A program made the translations under genes and the position numbers. Below the pieces are notes generated by a model. That model was not told where the DNA came from. It saw only the letters and a program-made list of their open reading frames with translations, and ran no database searches. From SZUA-368 sp028533045 (GTDB lineage: Bacteria; Spirochaetota; Spirochaetia; DSM-2461): a stretch of DNA of 64,000 nt. This document shows positions 23,142 to 31,910 of the stretch, piece after piece. The DNA lies in assembly GCA_050031985.1 (NCBI GenBank), contig JBNAIG010000019.1:1-64000 (forward strand), read 5' to 3'. How positions within the stretch are numbered: position 1 is the first letter of the stretch; each line of letters starts with the position of its first letter.

Positions 23142-24266
23142 CTAGAAGTTGGCTTCGATGTAGTCGAGGCGGTTGTTTATGTTATTGATAAGATAATCTT
23201 CCTGTTCCAGGAAATCGTCGTAATCGAAGGCTCTAAAAAGGTCGTAGTAGACGGCGCTGTCTACTTGGGCCAGGTATTCGCTTACCCGGTCCAACAGATT
23301 TTGGGGGTATTCGGAATAGGCCGAAGAGTCATCCACAAAGGCTGCCATTATTTCGTCGTAACGGCTTTTGACAGGTGAGCCGTCTTGAAGAAGGCGTTTA
23401 TGGAGGGTGCCCAGTTCGTTTTCCGAATAGTCGTCAAAAAGGCACTGTTCGTTATCCCAGGGAAGAAAAGTGTAGAGGCCGTCCACTATGAGCAGGTAGT
23501 GGTTGAACAGTTCCGTCTCCTGGGCCTGGAGAAGTTTATGGGCGGCGCAGTAGGAGGCGGTGGCCTCCACATCAAAATTATCCTCTACCCAGTCGTACCA
23601 TTCTTCATCATCCAGCTCAAGGAATGTGATGATCATACTGTTAAGCCCTTCATAATCGTCGTCATCGGGATATTTTTTTTCTGTGAGGCTTTGCAGGGGG
23701 TGTTCGTCTCCAAAGGCATTGTTCCCTTCGTATTCGCAGAAGTGGGCTTTGTAGAGCTCCAGGGAGTCGGCATTATAAAAGTCCATGAGATCTTCCCCAT
23801 CGTAAAGGGGAACGATGTCGTAGTAACCAAGGTATTCGTCATTGAGAAAAAGGGCGCTTGCCGTAATTTCCGGAGCGGGAATTCCCAGGTCCTGATAGGT
23901 TTCAAAGGCCAGGCGGTTTCTGATGCAGGACGGTTCATAGTAACAGGCGTTAAAAGCATACTTGGTTTCATTTCCCTCGCTATCTTCGAACATAATGGTA
24001 TAGGAGCGTTTGTAGGCCTGCCGTGAGGAAAATCCCCGGGCTTTTATCCAGGCGTTTTGAGTAATACCATCTTCTTCGTAGTAGCAGTGGGTGTAGTCCC
24101 CGTCATAGGCGTTGGATTCTTTGAGGAATTGGACCGCGTCATCGCTCATGGAGAGATAAACGTTCCTAACCCCTTCTACTTCCGGTGTTTCCTTAATGAA
24201 GAGGTCGCAGCCTAAGAGCAGCAATAGTAGAAAAACAAGGTAAAAAGGGGCCCGGGGGATTTTCAT
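23142..24266 (-). CDS. CotH-family lipoprotein kinase-like protein
   Basis: 374 residues from ATG at 24266. Lipobox LLLLLGC. WIKARGFSSRQAYKRSYTIMFED, NRLAFETYQDLGIPAPEITASALFLNDEYLGYYDIV and YTFLPWDNEQCLFDDY are the typical CotH blocks (Arg-rich first motif, the LNDEYLGYY block, and the metal-binding xWDxD-like end). CotH proteins are atypical protein kinases in spore formers; many CotH-like proteins in other bacteria are uncharacterised and often encoded near DUF4956 proteins, as here. Predicted to be lipid-anchored outside the cytoplasm. Confidence 0.8.
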   Translation of the reverse strand: MKIPRAPFYLVFLLLLLLGCDLFIKETPEVEGVRNVYLSMSDDAVQFLKESNAYDGDYTHCYYEEDGITQNAWIKARGFSSRQAYKRSYTIMFEDSEGNETKYAFNACYYEPSCIRNRLAFETYQDLGIPAPEITASALFLNDEYLGYYDIVPLYDGEDLMDFYNADSLELYKAHFCEYEGNNAFGDEHPLQSLTEKKYPDDDDYEGLNSMIITFLELDDEEWYDWVEDNFDVEATASYCAAHKLLQAQETELFNHYLLIVDGLYTFLPWDNEQCLFDDYSENELGTLHKRLLQDGSPVKSRYDEIMAAFVDDSSAYSEYPQNLLDRVSEYLAQVDSAVYYDLFRAFDYDDFLEQEDYLINNINNRLDYIEANF

Positions 24267-24272
24267 AATTGA

Positions 24273-24302
24273 ATTGTAAAGAAATATCCCATAGAATAGC
24301 AA
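24273..24302 (-). promoter_or_regulatory. Predicted leaderless promoter of the CotH-like operon
   Basis: Reverse strand: TTGCTA (24297-24302), 18 bases, TACAAT (24273-24278), 6 bases, ATG at 24266. Confidence 0.5.
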
Positions 24303-24306
24303 GTGT

Positions 24307-24765
24307 ATGAATATTCAATCTTTTGGGTTAAATTCCTTTGATGTTAATTTTAATGTCCACCTTCTTGTTCGCTTTCTTGTAAATGTCGTTTGCCTTGTCT
24401 TTCTGGTGGGCTTTGTTTATCCCGGGAGTAAAAAAAAGAAGAAAACGAAGGAGTTTCTCTTTGTTTTTTTCAATTTTAATATTCTGGTATTTTTTATCGC
24501 CAGCTTTTTGAGCAAAATAGAAATGCAGACCGGTTTTGCCTTTGGGTTGTTCGCTATTTTTTCTATTATCCGCTACAGGACAGAGCAGATTCCCATTAAG
24601 GAGATGACCTTCCTTTTTATTTCCATTATTCTGGCCACGATTAACTCAACCGTAACTCTTAAGATTGATTTTATAACGATTCTTATTGCCGATGTGGTTA
24701 TTTTGGGTTCCAGTTATCTTATGGAGAAGATTTGGCTGCCCGCAGATAGTAAAGAGGACAAATAG
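24307..24765 (+). CDS. DUF4956 membrane protein
   Basis: 152 residues, about four hydrophobic segments. The segment MQTGFAFGLFAIFSIIRYRTEQIPIKEMTFLFISIILATINS is the hallmark of DUF4956 (conserved SIIRYRT followed by I-x-E-M-x-Y/F-L-F). Divergent from the CotH-like gene with only 40 bases between the starts. In other genomes these two families commonly occur with a VTC-like polyphosphate polymerase gene, which is absent next to them here. Confidence 0.85.
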   Translation: MNIQSFGLNSFDVNFNVHLLVRFLVNVVCLVFLVGFVYPGSKKKKKTKEFLFVFFNFNILVFFIASFLSKIEMQTGFAFGLFAIFSIIRYRTEQIPIKEMTFLFISIILATINSTVTLKIDFITILIADVVILGSSYLMEKIWLPADSKEDK

Positions 24766-24770
24766 GTTTT

Positions 24771-25859
24771 TTAAGTAGGGAGAGCCATGGTCAGAGCCGC
24801 CCCTCCCAGGTCGGAACTCCCGGCCTGTATGTTGCCGCCGTGGCGCATCATGATATTGTAGGATATATTGAGTCCCAGGCCGGTGCCTTCCCCTGGAGCT
24901 TTTGTCGTATAGAAGGGGTCGAAAATCTTGTTTTGGTTTTCCCAGGGAATCCCCGGGCCGTTATCTTCAATCCGGCAGAAGACGGTTCCTTCCTCTGCCC
25001 ACGTGCTGATTTTGATGTTTCCCGATTCACGGGGAGCGTAGAATTTGGCGTTTAAAAGCAAGTTCAGAAGAACCTGTTCTATTTGACTTTTGCGGGCGTT
25101 TACTTCCGGCAGGGGGGTAAGATTAAGGTCAATTATTACCTTTGGCTCTTTCATGAAGCCCGTAAGGTTAAGGGTCTCTTTAATCAGGCTATTCAAATCT
25201 ATAGGTGCCGGGACACTGTGGTGTTCCCCATGGGAAAAGCTGTTCATGCTCTTTACTATTTTGTGAATCTTCTCTATCCCGTTCTTATTGTCTTCCAGAA
25301 GCTCTTCCAGGTCTTCCAGAATATTATTAATTTTCAATTGATTCCGGTCTTCTGCCGGGAGCAGCTCCAGGCCTTGCTTGATTTTTTCCATGTATTTTTC
25401 GAAGCTGCGTTGGTTGCTTTGTATATAGCCGATGGGATTATTTATTTCATGGGCGATTCCTGCAGCCATAAGTCCCAGGGATTTAAGTTTCTCTTCCTGT
25501 ACGGTAAGATTTTGTTGCTCTTCCAGGCTCTCTATCATTTCCCTGATAGATTGGGAAAGAGAGGATATTTCATCAACCGCTTTGAGAGGCAGAGGGAAAA
25601 TCTTGTTTTCCGTTCGATAGAGACGGGCCGATTCTTCCAGCATTTCCAGGGGGCGCAGTATTTTCTTTCGTGAAAAAAAGAAGAGGGAAGGAAAAAAAAT
25701 TAGTATGGTTATGAATATTGTACGGGTGAAGAGCAGATATAATGGGTAGTGAACAAGATTTTTATTACTCTGGAGGAGATAAAAGATGAGTATGTTTTGG
25801 GAGCATATTATAAAAATGAGAAACAGGAAGAAAATGAGACTTTTTCTTCTAAGTTTCAT
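24771..25859 (-). CDS. Membrane-bound sensor histidine kinase
   Basis: 362 residues. Two hydrophobic helices near residues 9-30 and 42-65 with almost no periplasmic loop, a HAMP-like linker, HisKA with His137 in AAGIAHEINNPIGYI, and HATPase motifs NLLLNAKFYAP (N box), IEDNGPGIPWE, FDPFYTTKAPGEGTGLGL. Start overlaps the stop of the upstream REC-phosphatase gene by 4 bases. Likely senses an internal or membrane signal. Confidence 0.88.
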   Translation of the reverse strand: MKLRRKSLIFFLFLIFIICSQNILIFYLLQSNKNLVHYPLYLLFTRTIFITILIFFPSLFFFSRKKILRPLEMLEESARLYRTENKIFPLPLKAVDEISSLSQSIREMIESLEEQQNLTVQEEKLKSLGLMAAGIAHEINNPIGYIQSNQRSFEKYMEKIKQGLELLPAEDRNQLKINNILEDLEELLEDNKNGIEKIHKIVKSMNSFSHGEHHSVPAPIDLNSLIKETLNLTGFMKEPKVIIDLNLTPLPEVNARKSQIEQVLLNLLLNAKFYAPRESGNIKISTWAEEGTVFCRIEDNGPGIPWENQNKIFDPFYTTKAPGEGTGLGLNISYNIMMRHGGNIQAGSSDLGGAALTMALPT

Positions 25860-26995
25860 TTAAGCAGCTCCAGGGTAAGAAGAGTTTTGTCGTCCGGGAG
25901 GGAATCGGGACTATCTCTTTTTCTCAGTTCCTCTAAGATAACGGAACTGAAGTAAGGATTGTCCCTGTAGAAAAGAATCAGGTCTTTAAAGGCTTTTATT
26001 CCCCCTTCCGTCTCTGTAAGCCCGTCGGTGTAGAGTAGTATTTTATCCTTTGTTTGCAAGGGGAAGTTATATTCTGAATAATCCAGGTCACTATATACTC
26101 CCAACGCCGTACCGGTCACATCCATTTGAATCAGTTGGTCCTTGCGAAGTATGTAGGGGAACATATGACCGGCATTAACGATGGAGAGTTTTTTGTTCTT
26201 TAGATCGATGCGACAAAGGCAGAGGGACACAATGAGAGGCTGGATTTGTTTGAGTTCCTGGTATAGCCTCATATTAATCCAGCTAAGCACTCTGGAAAGG
26301 GACCGTGTTTCGTAAATGTAATATTTAAAGACGGAGTCGTTAAAAAGAGTTTTGAGAATAAAGGTGACAAAGGCTGCTGTCATGCCGTGACCGGCCACAT
26401 CGCCGATAACAGCCAGGTAGTTATCCTTATCCATTTTGATTATATCGTAATAATCGCCGCCGCAAGAGAGGACAGGCTGGTACTCTACAGAGCATTTTAT
26501 GCGCTCATCCCGGGGGAGTTGGGTTTGGAGAAAATTCTTTTGCATTTCCCCACCGTTGTTAAATTCTGTTTTGAAGAGATTAAGTTTAGTGGAAGCCTCT
26601 CTTGTCTGACGGTATTCTTCACAAGCCCTTTTTAATTCGGCCAATAAATCCTCCTCATTCCAGGGTTTGAGGACAAAAGAACTGAGCCCGGCACGAACGG
26701 TTTTAATTATGTCTTCGATATCGGTATAGGCGGTGAGGAGAATAGCCTGAATTTGATTGTTTATTTCCTTTGCCCGGGTAATCAGGTCGGAGCCTTTCAT
26801 CTCCGGCATTCGCTGGTCCGATACCACTACGGCCACGTCATTGGGGTATTCTTTTATGAAATCCAGGGCTTTTTCAGGGTTTTGGAAGGTTCGTAAGATA
26901 CAATGCAGGTTTTCCGCCAGTTGGCTGAGTTCTCTTTTAAGGGCTCTGACAACGGGACCTTCGTCATCCACTAGAAGGATGGAAAGTTCTTTCAT
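25856..26995 (-). CDS. Response regulator with SpoIIE/RsbU-type PP2C phosphatase output
   Basis: 379 residues. Receiver domain 1-125 (LLVDDEG acidic pocket, phospho-Asp in VVVSDQRMPEMKG, Lys in SSFVLKPW). Then a PP2C-type Ser/Thr phosphatase: GGDYYDIIKMDKDNYLAVIGDVAGHGMTAAF, NAGHMFPYIL, GVYSDLDYSE and LLYTDGLTE contain the metal-binding Asp/Gly residues. Such proteins usually dephosphorylate an anti-sigma antagonist. Coupled to the kinase downstream, so the pair forms a two-component module with a phosphatase output. Confidence 0.9.
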   Translation of the reverse strand: MKELSILLVDDEGPVVRALKRELSQLAENLHCILRTFQNPEKALDFIKEYPNDVAVVVSDQRMPEMKGSDLITRAKEINNQIQAILLTAYTDIEDIIKTVRAGLSSFVLKPWNEEDLLAELKRACEEYRQTREASTKLNLFKTEFNNGGEMQKNFLQTQLPRDERIKCSVEYQPVLSCGGDYYDIIKMDKDNYLAVIGDVAGHGMTAAFVTFILKTLFNDSVFKYYIYETRSLSRVLSWINMRLYQELKQIQPLIVSLCLCRIDLKNKKLSIVNAGHMFPYILRKDQLIQMDVTGTALGVYSDLDYSEYNFPLQTKDKILLYTDGLTETEGGIKAFKDLILFYRDNPYFSSVILEELRKRDSPDSLPDDKTLLTLELLK

Positions 26996-27153
26996 GGTAT
27001 TCTCCGTGTTTTTATTTTTAACTAAGTTATGTATAGCACGGTGATTATGTGTTTATCAATAAGGGGTTTATAAACTTAGGGCGTAAATGAGGCCGGTCCG
27101 GCTTTTCTACCTCTTTCTGGATTTTTTCCCCAATCTATAATACACTCAAGCTA

Positions 27154-28581
27154 ATGACCGTCAAACTCGCCCTGCGCAATGCCTTCCGCCACGGTAAAAG
27201 CTCCCTGCTCATTCTCTTTTTTATGACCCTGACCGGTATGGTGTTTATGACGGGGAATTCTCTTCTCGTTTCGGTAAACCGAGCCATGCGGGAGGGTTTC
27301 CGCGATAACATTACCGCCGATGCTGTCATAATGGCCCCTTCCCGGGAAAGGATGAGTCTTTTTGGGGCTACCGTTCCCTCCTTGGGAGAATTCTTTAGTC
27401 TTCCTTCCCTAAAAAACAAAGGTGATCTGGAGGGTTTGATTTCCGAGGCCGGTTATTCTTCCACCCCGCTTATTTCGGGAAACGCTTTGATGGAAGGCGG
27501 AGGCCACAGCCGTGGCATACCCTTCTTCGGGATAGAAAACAGCTCCTATTTTGCCCTTTTTCCGGAGGTGGAGATTTTGGAGGGCAAGGCCGACTGGACC
27601 GGTCCGGGAGCCCTTGTGTCTCAAAGCCTGGCTATGGAGTGGGAAAAGGAGACGGGCCGTTCTTTGACAGTGGGGGACTCTATAAAGTTTACCACCGCCG
27701 GAGATATTGGTTTTACCATTCGCCGGGTTTCGATCAAAGGGATCTATCGCTACCCCTATGAGCATCGCTTAACCGATTCCCTTGTCCTTTTAGATGACGG
27801 AACGGCCCGGGACCTGGTGAGGGTTCTGGCAGACCAGACTCAGGAGAGCTCACCGGAAGAGGCGAGTGACCTTTTGGATATAGACCTGGGTTCCCTTTTT
27901 GAGATGGATGATACATCGGCTGACGGAGGGAGTGAGGATATTCTCTCTTCCCTGGATGCCCTCTTTGACGAGCCCCTCCCCGAGGTTAAGAGTGACGGGA
28001 GCTGGCACTTTTTATTGGTCCGTTTTCCCCGCACCGCCTACAACAAACAGCTCGAACAATTACGATCGCTTTTAAACAAAGAAACCACACAGCTTCTTGA
28101 CTGGCGTCAGGCGGCGGGATCGGCGGCCCAATACGCCCGCTTTATGCAGCTCTTCTTCTACGCCGGTTTCTTTCTTATTTTCCTGGCCGCCGTTTTGGGC
28201 ATAGTGAATATTATGCTCATTAGCCTTTTCCAGCGGACTGTGGAAATCGGGACGATTCAGGCTCTGGGCGGGACTTCCTCATTTGTCCGCCGTCTCCTTA
28301 GCTTCGAATACCTTTTTATTTCGCTTTGCGGGGGGCTCTTGAGTCTCATATTTTCTGCCGGGTTATTTGCACTGGTGAATCGTTTAGATGTGGTGCTGGC
28401 TAACCCGGTGTTAAGTATGGTCTTTGGAGGAAAACCTTTGTATTTTCCCTTTTCCCTCCCCATGTGCGGGATAACCCTTCTGGTTTGTATAGGCACCGGC
28501 TGGATGTCTTCTCTTTATCCTGTGGGAAAGGCCCTGGCCCTGGAACCTGTGTCGGCTCTAAAAGGAGGAAACCATGAATAG
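27154..28581 (+). CDS. FtsX/MacB-like ABC permease with acidic insertion
   Basis: 475 residues. N-terminal helix preceded by LALRNAFRHGKSSLLILFFMTLTG, a large extracytoplasmic domain, then three helices ending in KALALEPVSALKGG: the order typical of LolC/MacB permeases. An unusual acidic low-complexity stretch lies near residues 230-280 (DLLDIDLGSLFEMDD, DILSSLDALFDE). TATAAT at 27136-27141 is 12 bases before the ATG with no clear ribosome site. No ABC ATPase gene is adjacent. Overlaps the next permease by 8 bases. Confidence 0.82.
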   Translation: MTVKLALRNAFRHGKSSLLILFFMTLTGMVFMTGNSLLVSVNRAMREGFRDNITADAVIMAPSRERMSLFGATVPSLGEFFSLPSLKNKGDLEGLISEAGYSSTPLISGNALMEGGGHSRGIPFFGIENSSYFALFPEVEILEGKADWTGPGALVSQSLAMEWEKETGRSLTVGDSIKFTTAGDIGFTIRRVSIKGIYRYPYEHRLTDSLVLLDDGTARDLVRVLADQTQESSPEEASDLLDIDLGSLFEMDDTSADGGSEDILSSLDALFDEPLPEVKSDGSWHFLLVRFPRTAYNKQLEQLRSLLNKETTQLLDWRQAAGSAAQYARFMQLFFYAGFFLIFLAAVLGIVNIMLISLFQRTVEIGTIQALGGTSSFVRRLLSFEYLFISLCGGLLSLIFSAGLFALVNRLDVVLANPVLSMVFGGKPLYFPFSLPMCGITLLVCIGTGWMSSLYPVGKALALEPVSALKGGNHE

Positions 28582-29869
28582 GAAGAATCTTCTTACTTTG
28601 GGTTTGCGAAACCTCTATAGGCACCGGAACAGGCAGATTTTCCTTTTGGCCGCATTGACCCTTTGCTTTGCTATGATTTCCCTTCTTTCCCTTGTGTCCG
28701 CAGGGATGAGCCGGAATGTGAACGACTCGTCCCGGGTGCATTACGGAGGAGATTTTTTCCTGGTGGGGTTCTATGGTGATAACCGGGATAAACCGGCCTG
28801 GGTGAAGAGCCCGGAAGATCTACAGTCCCTTATAGATGATGTGCCCGGACTGGCCGCACCCCGGAGTCAGCTTTTTAAATCAGCCTATATCTACTTTAAC
28901 GGGAAGCCCCAGCTCGTTAAGAATACGGTAGGCCTGGATTACGATAAAGAGGGGCAGTTGCTAAGCCGCTACGAAGTAGTTGAGGGCGATTTGGACAGCC
29001 TGTCAGAGGGGGGCGCCGTTGTTGTCTCCTCTGCTTTGGGAGAGATTATGGGGCTCCGGGCGGGGGACCAAATTACCCTCAAAACGACCAATCCCAAGGG
29101 TCAGGTGAACACGGGGCAGTTTACCGTGGGTGCCCTGATTGGGGACGATACCCTTCTGGGCTACTACCGGCTTTTTATGGACCGGGGCGATTTGAACGGT
29201 CTTCTCGCCTGGGATGAAGGGGATTTTAGTTCCCTGGGAATCTATTTGGATGATAGGAAAGAGCGGGATTACTGGGTAGAGAAACTCTATGACCGGCTAA
29301 GCCAAGGGCTTTCTGTGGGCGGAGAAATCCACACCCGGGATGACTACTACAGAGAAACGGAAAAGGGCTGGACCGGTATTCGTTACTTTATCTACGCCCT
29401 GGATATGTATGTTTCCGATGTGGATGATCTGTTAAGGGCTATGGACCTGCTCTCTTATTTTATTTATTTGATGATGCTGCTTATTACTTTTGTTTCCGTG
29501 CTGGTCACCTACCGCATTTTGCTTCATGACCGGAGCCGGGAATTGGCCGTGTTCCAGGCCATGGGGATGACCGGGAGACAGGTGGAGATCATGCTTCTCG
29601 TAGAGGCGGGGCTCCTTCTTTTTCTGGCCTTGCTTGGGGGAACTGTTTTCTCTTTTCTAATGGTGCCGGGCTTGCGGATATTCTCCTTTGAGAATATTCA
29701 GGGCTTTGGAATCTTTTTAAAAAAAGGTAGGCTGAGCGGTGCATTTATTCTTTCCCGATATTGTTTTAATATAGGGGTGATTCTCATTGGCGTCGTACCC
29801 GCTGTCTGGTGGCAAATTCGTCGAGAGCTGGGGCGTCCCCTGGCCCTCACCCTCAAAGGAGAAACATGA
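28574..29869 (+). CDS. FtsX/MacB-like ABC permease
   Basis: 431 residues with the same plan as the previous gene: LTLGLRNLYRHRNRQIFLLAALTL N-terminal helix, periplasmic MacB-like core, then SYFIYLMMLLITFVSVLVTYRILLHDRSRELAVFQAMGMTGRQVEIMLLVEAGLLLFLALLGG in pieces typical of FtsX domains. GGAGGAAACC ribosome site upstream. Probably forms a heterodimer with the preceding permease. Confidence 0.82.
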   Translation: MNRKNLLTLGLRNLYRHRNRQIFLLAALTLCFAMISLLSLVSAGMSRNVNDSSRVHYGGDFFLVGFYGDNRDKPAWVKSPEDLQSLIDDVPGLAAPRSQLFKSAYIYFNGKPQLVKNTVGLDYDKEGQLLSRYEVVEGDLDSLSEGGAVVVSSALGEIMGLRAGDQITLKTTNPKGQVNTGQFTVGALIGDDTLLGYYRLFMDRGDLNGLLAWDEGDFSSLGIYLDDRKERDYWVEKLYDRLSQGLSVGGEIHTRDDYYRETEKGWTGIRYFIYALDMYVSDVDDLLRAMDLLSYFIYLMMLLITFVSVLVTYRILLHDRSRELAVFQAMGMTGRQVEIMLLVEAGLLLFLALLGGTVFSFLMVPGLRIFSFENIQGFGIFLKKGRLSGAFILSRYCFNIGVILIGVVPAVWWQIRRELGRPLALTLKGET

Positions 29870-30627
29870 AAAAGTCAGTCTTTATAATAATTAGTTTTAC
29901 CATAGCAACTCTGCTTTCCGCTCTGGACCATCAGGCTTTGTTAGCCGAGGCGGACAGTTTGGTGAATTATCCCGCCACGGACTTTCAGGCCCGCTATACC
30001 ATTGTGCAGGATATTCCGGCGGAGGGGCGTATTACTACGGTGGCTTCCGTTTTTCGTCGTGATCGGGATGAAGCCTATACCATTGTGATTGAGGACCCGG
30101 CGGAAAATCGGGGCCAGGGGTATCTCAAAAACCGGGAGACCCTGTGGATTTACGACCCCGACTCAAGGGAATTCAACTCCACCAGTTCCTCCGATCGATT
30201 CCAGAACAGCAATGCTCGAAACTCGGATTTTACCAATTCCACCCTGGCCCGGGATTACGAAGTTGTAGCGGCCGAAGAAGTGACTCTGGGGCGATACGAA
30301 TGCTGGCTTTTGGAGCTGGAGGGCCGCACCGACGATTTAACCTACCCCAAAATGAAAATCTGGATAGACCAGGATAGACTGGTTCGGAAAACGGAGGATT
30401 ACAGCCTCTCCGGCCAGCTCCTTCGTACATCGGTCTTTGCCTCCTATCATCAGCTTGATTCCGGTTTTGTTCTGCATAAGGTGATTTATGTGGATCACCT
30501 GGAAGGGGCTGTGGTAGACGGGGAATTCATAAATGAAAAGACTCAGGTGACTATAGACAGTCCCTCCCTGGTTGACCTGCCCGATTCGGTCTTCTCCAAG
30601 TCCTTTTTGGAGAGGGTGAGTCAGTGA
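29866..30627 (+). CDS. LolA-like outer membrane lipoprotein-sorting protein
   Basis: 253 residues from ATG at 29866 (AAAGGAG upstream; overlaps the permease stop). Signal peptide KKSVFIIISFTIATLLSALD. GQGYLKNRETLWIYDPDSREF and YPKMKIWIDQDRLVRKTEDYSLSGQLLRTSVF are typical of the LolA-like family found next to FtsX or RND permeases. Expected to be a periplasmic carrier of a hydrophobic cargo (lipid or lipoprotein) between the permeases and the outer membrane. Confidence 0.8.
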   Translation: MKKSVFIIISFTIATLLSALDHQALLAEADSLVNYPATDFQARYTIVQDIPAEGRITTVASVFRRDRDEAYTIVIEDPAENRGQGYLKNRETLWIYDPDSREFNSTSSSDRFQNSNARNSDFTNSTLARDYEVVAAEEVTLGRYECWLLELEGRTDDLTYPKMKIWIDQDRLVRKTEDYSLSGQLLRTSVFASYHQLDSGFVLHKVIYVDHLEGAVVDGEFINEKTQVTIDSPSLVDLPDSVFSKSFLERVSQ

Positions 30628-31910
30628 TAAAGCCGATGAGGCTGATGGGGGTTGCGGGGTTCTTCCTGGCTTCCTTTATTTTGTGGGGGGAGTCTGACCT
30701 TCTTGATGCGGAGGGTTCCCTTGACGACCTGTTAGGGCTGGGAGATGAGACCGTAGAACCGGTTGAGCCTGTAGAGACTCCCAAGCAGGAAGCGGCATCC
30801 GTTATAGACGATTTGATTGGCCATAAGAGCCTGGATATTCGCATTAAGACGAAAATTACACTGGGATATACCCCCGGCTTTGAGGATGGGACCGATACAG
30901 GGACCTTTGAGGATTCCCCCATTTTGGAAATGAAGAATACCCTGATTTTGGATTATGTCGATTCGGACAAGCTGCGGGTTTATCAAAAATACTCCGTAGA
31001 GGCTCCCGACTTTGAAGGTGAGCTGGACGAGATGTTTGCCGACTACTACCCGGCGGACTTCGTCAATTTCCGGGCGGGTCGCTTTACCGAAACCTGGGGG
31101 GAGTCAAAAAACTTTCGCCACACCAACCTGGTGGCCCGGGAGCCGGATGATTTTTCCGGCGGTACCGATACGCTGGCCTTTCGTGTCCTTTTTCCCTGGA
31201 AGACCGGTTCCATTGAAGCTCTGGCCCTTTCCCGGGAAGGCTACTGGGAGGATGAAGATTATCCGGCTATGGATGAATTTGGCTGGGGGCTTCGCATTAA
31301 TCCCCCCGTTCCCAATACGGATTTAACCGCCGCCTTCTATGCCCACCGGGAGATGAATACCCGCATGACCCTAAGCCTTAAGAAGACCCTCTTCGGTTCC
31401 TGGGAGACCTATGGTGAAGGGCTCATGGCCATTGATAAGGCTATCTTTGACGGAAGCTACGATGAGGATGAAGAGACCGAAGACGACCCCTATGACTTTG
31501 CCCTAAACCTGGGAGTCTACCGGGACTTTTTTGCCAATCGATTGACCCTGGGAGGAGAGTATCTCTACAACGGGGAAGAGAGCGAGATGACCCTGGCCGC
31601 CGGTACCTGGGATATCCTTTACCACGGCCATAACCTGGCCCTATACGCCAAGTGGAAGCAGAACGACTGGGAAGTATACTCCTACGGACGCTACAACTCC
31701 TATGAGGATACGGGCATTATCGGTCCCGGTGTTAACTGGTACTTCTCCGACGAGGCCAAGCTGCAGGCCGGAGGGGGCTACGCCTGGGGTACCGATTCAT
31801 ATGATGACGACTATGCCGACAGTAACCCGGACGACTTTGACCGGGAGCTGTTCTTTTTTGTACAGCTTGTCATTAACGGCAGCTGGGAGAAAACCCTATG
31901 GCCGGGGTAA
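30624..31910 (+). CDS. Outer-membrane beta-barrel-like protein with acidic N-terminal linker
   Basis: 428 residues, GTG start overlapping the previous stop. Signal peptide (LMGVAGFFLASFILWGESD), an acidic/Pro linker (LLDAEGSLDDLLGLGDETVEP), then barrel-like sequence: IRIKTKITLGYTPG, VNFRAGRFTETWGESKNFRHTN, LALYAKWKQNDWEVYSYGRYNSYED, ending FFFVQLVINGSWEKTLWPG. Resembles porin-like proteins encoded with LolA-like proteins. Probably the outer-membrane end of the same transport system. Confidence 0.68.
   Translation: MIKPMRLMGVAGFFLASFILWGESDLLDAEGSLDDLLGLGDETVEPVEPVETPKQEAASVIDDLIGHKSLDIRIKTKITLGYTPGFEDGTDTGTFEDSPILEMKNTLILDYVDSDKLRVYQKYSVEAPDFEGELDEMFADYYPADFVNFRAGRFTETWGESKNFRHTNLVAREPDDFSGGTDTLAFRVLFPWKTGSIEALALSREGYWEDEDYPAMDEFGWGLRINPPVPNTDLTAAFYAHREMNTRMTLSLKKTLFGSWETYGEGLMAIDKAIFDGSYDEDEETEDDPYDFALNLGVYRDFFANRLTLGGEYLYNGEESEMTLAAGTWDILYHGHNLALYAKWKQNDWEVYSYGRYNSYEDTGIIGPGVNWYFSDEAKLQAGGGYAWGTDSYDDDYADSNPDDFDRELFFFVQLVINGSWEKTLWPG

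Noticed and set aside
27136..27154. Leaderless start for the FtsX-type permease
   Set aside because: TATAAT is 12 rather than 6 bases before the ATG, so it does not fit the pattern and was not counted.
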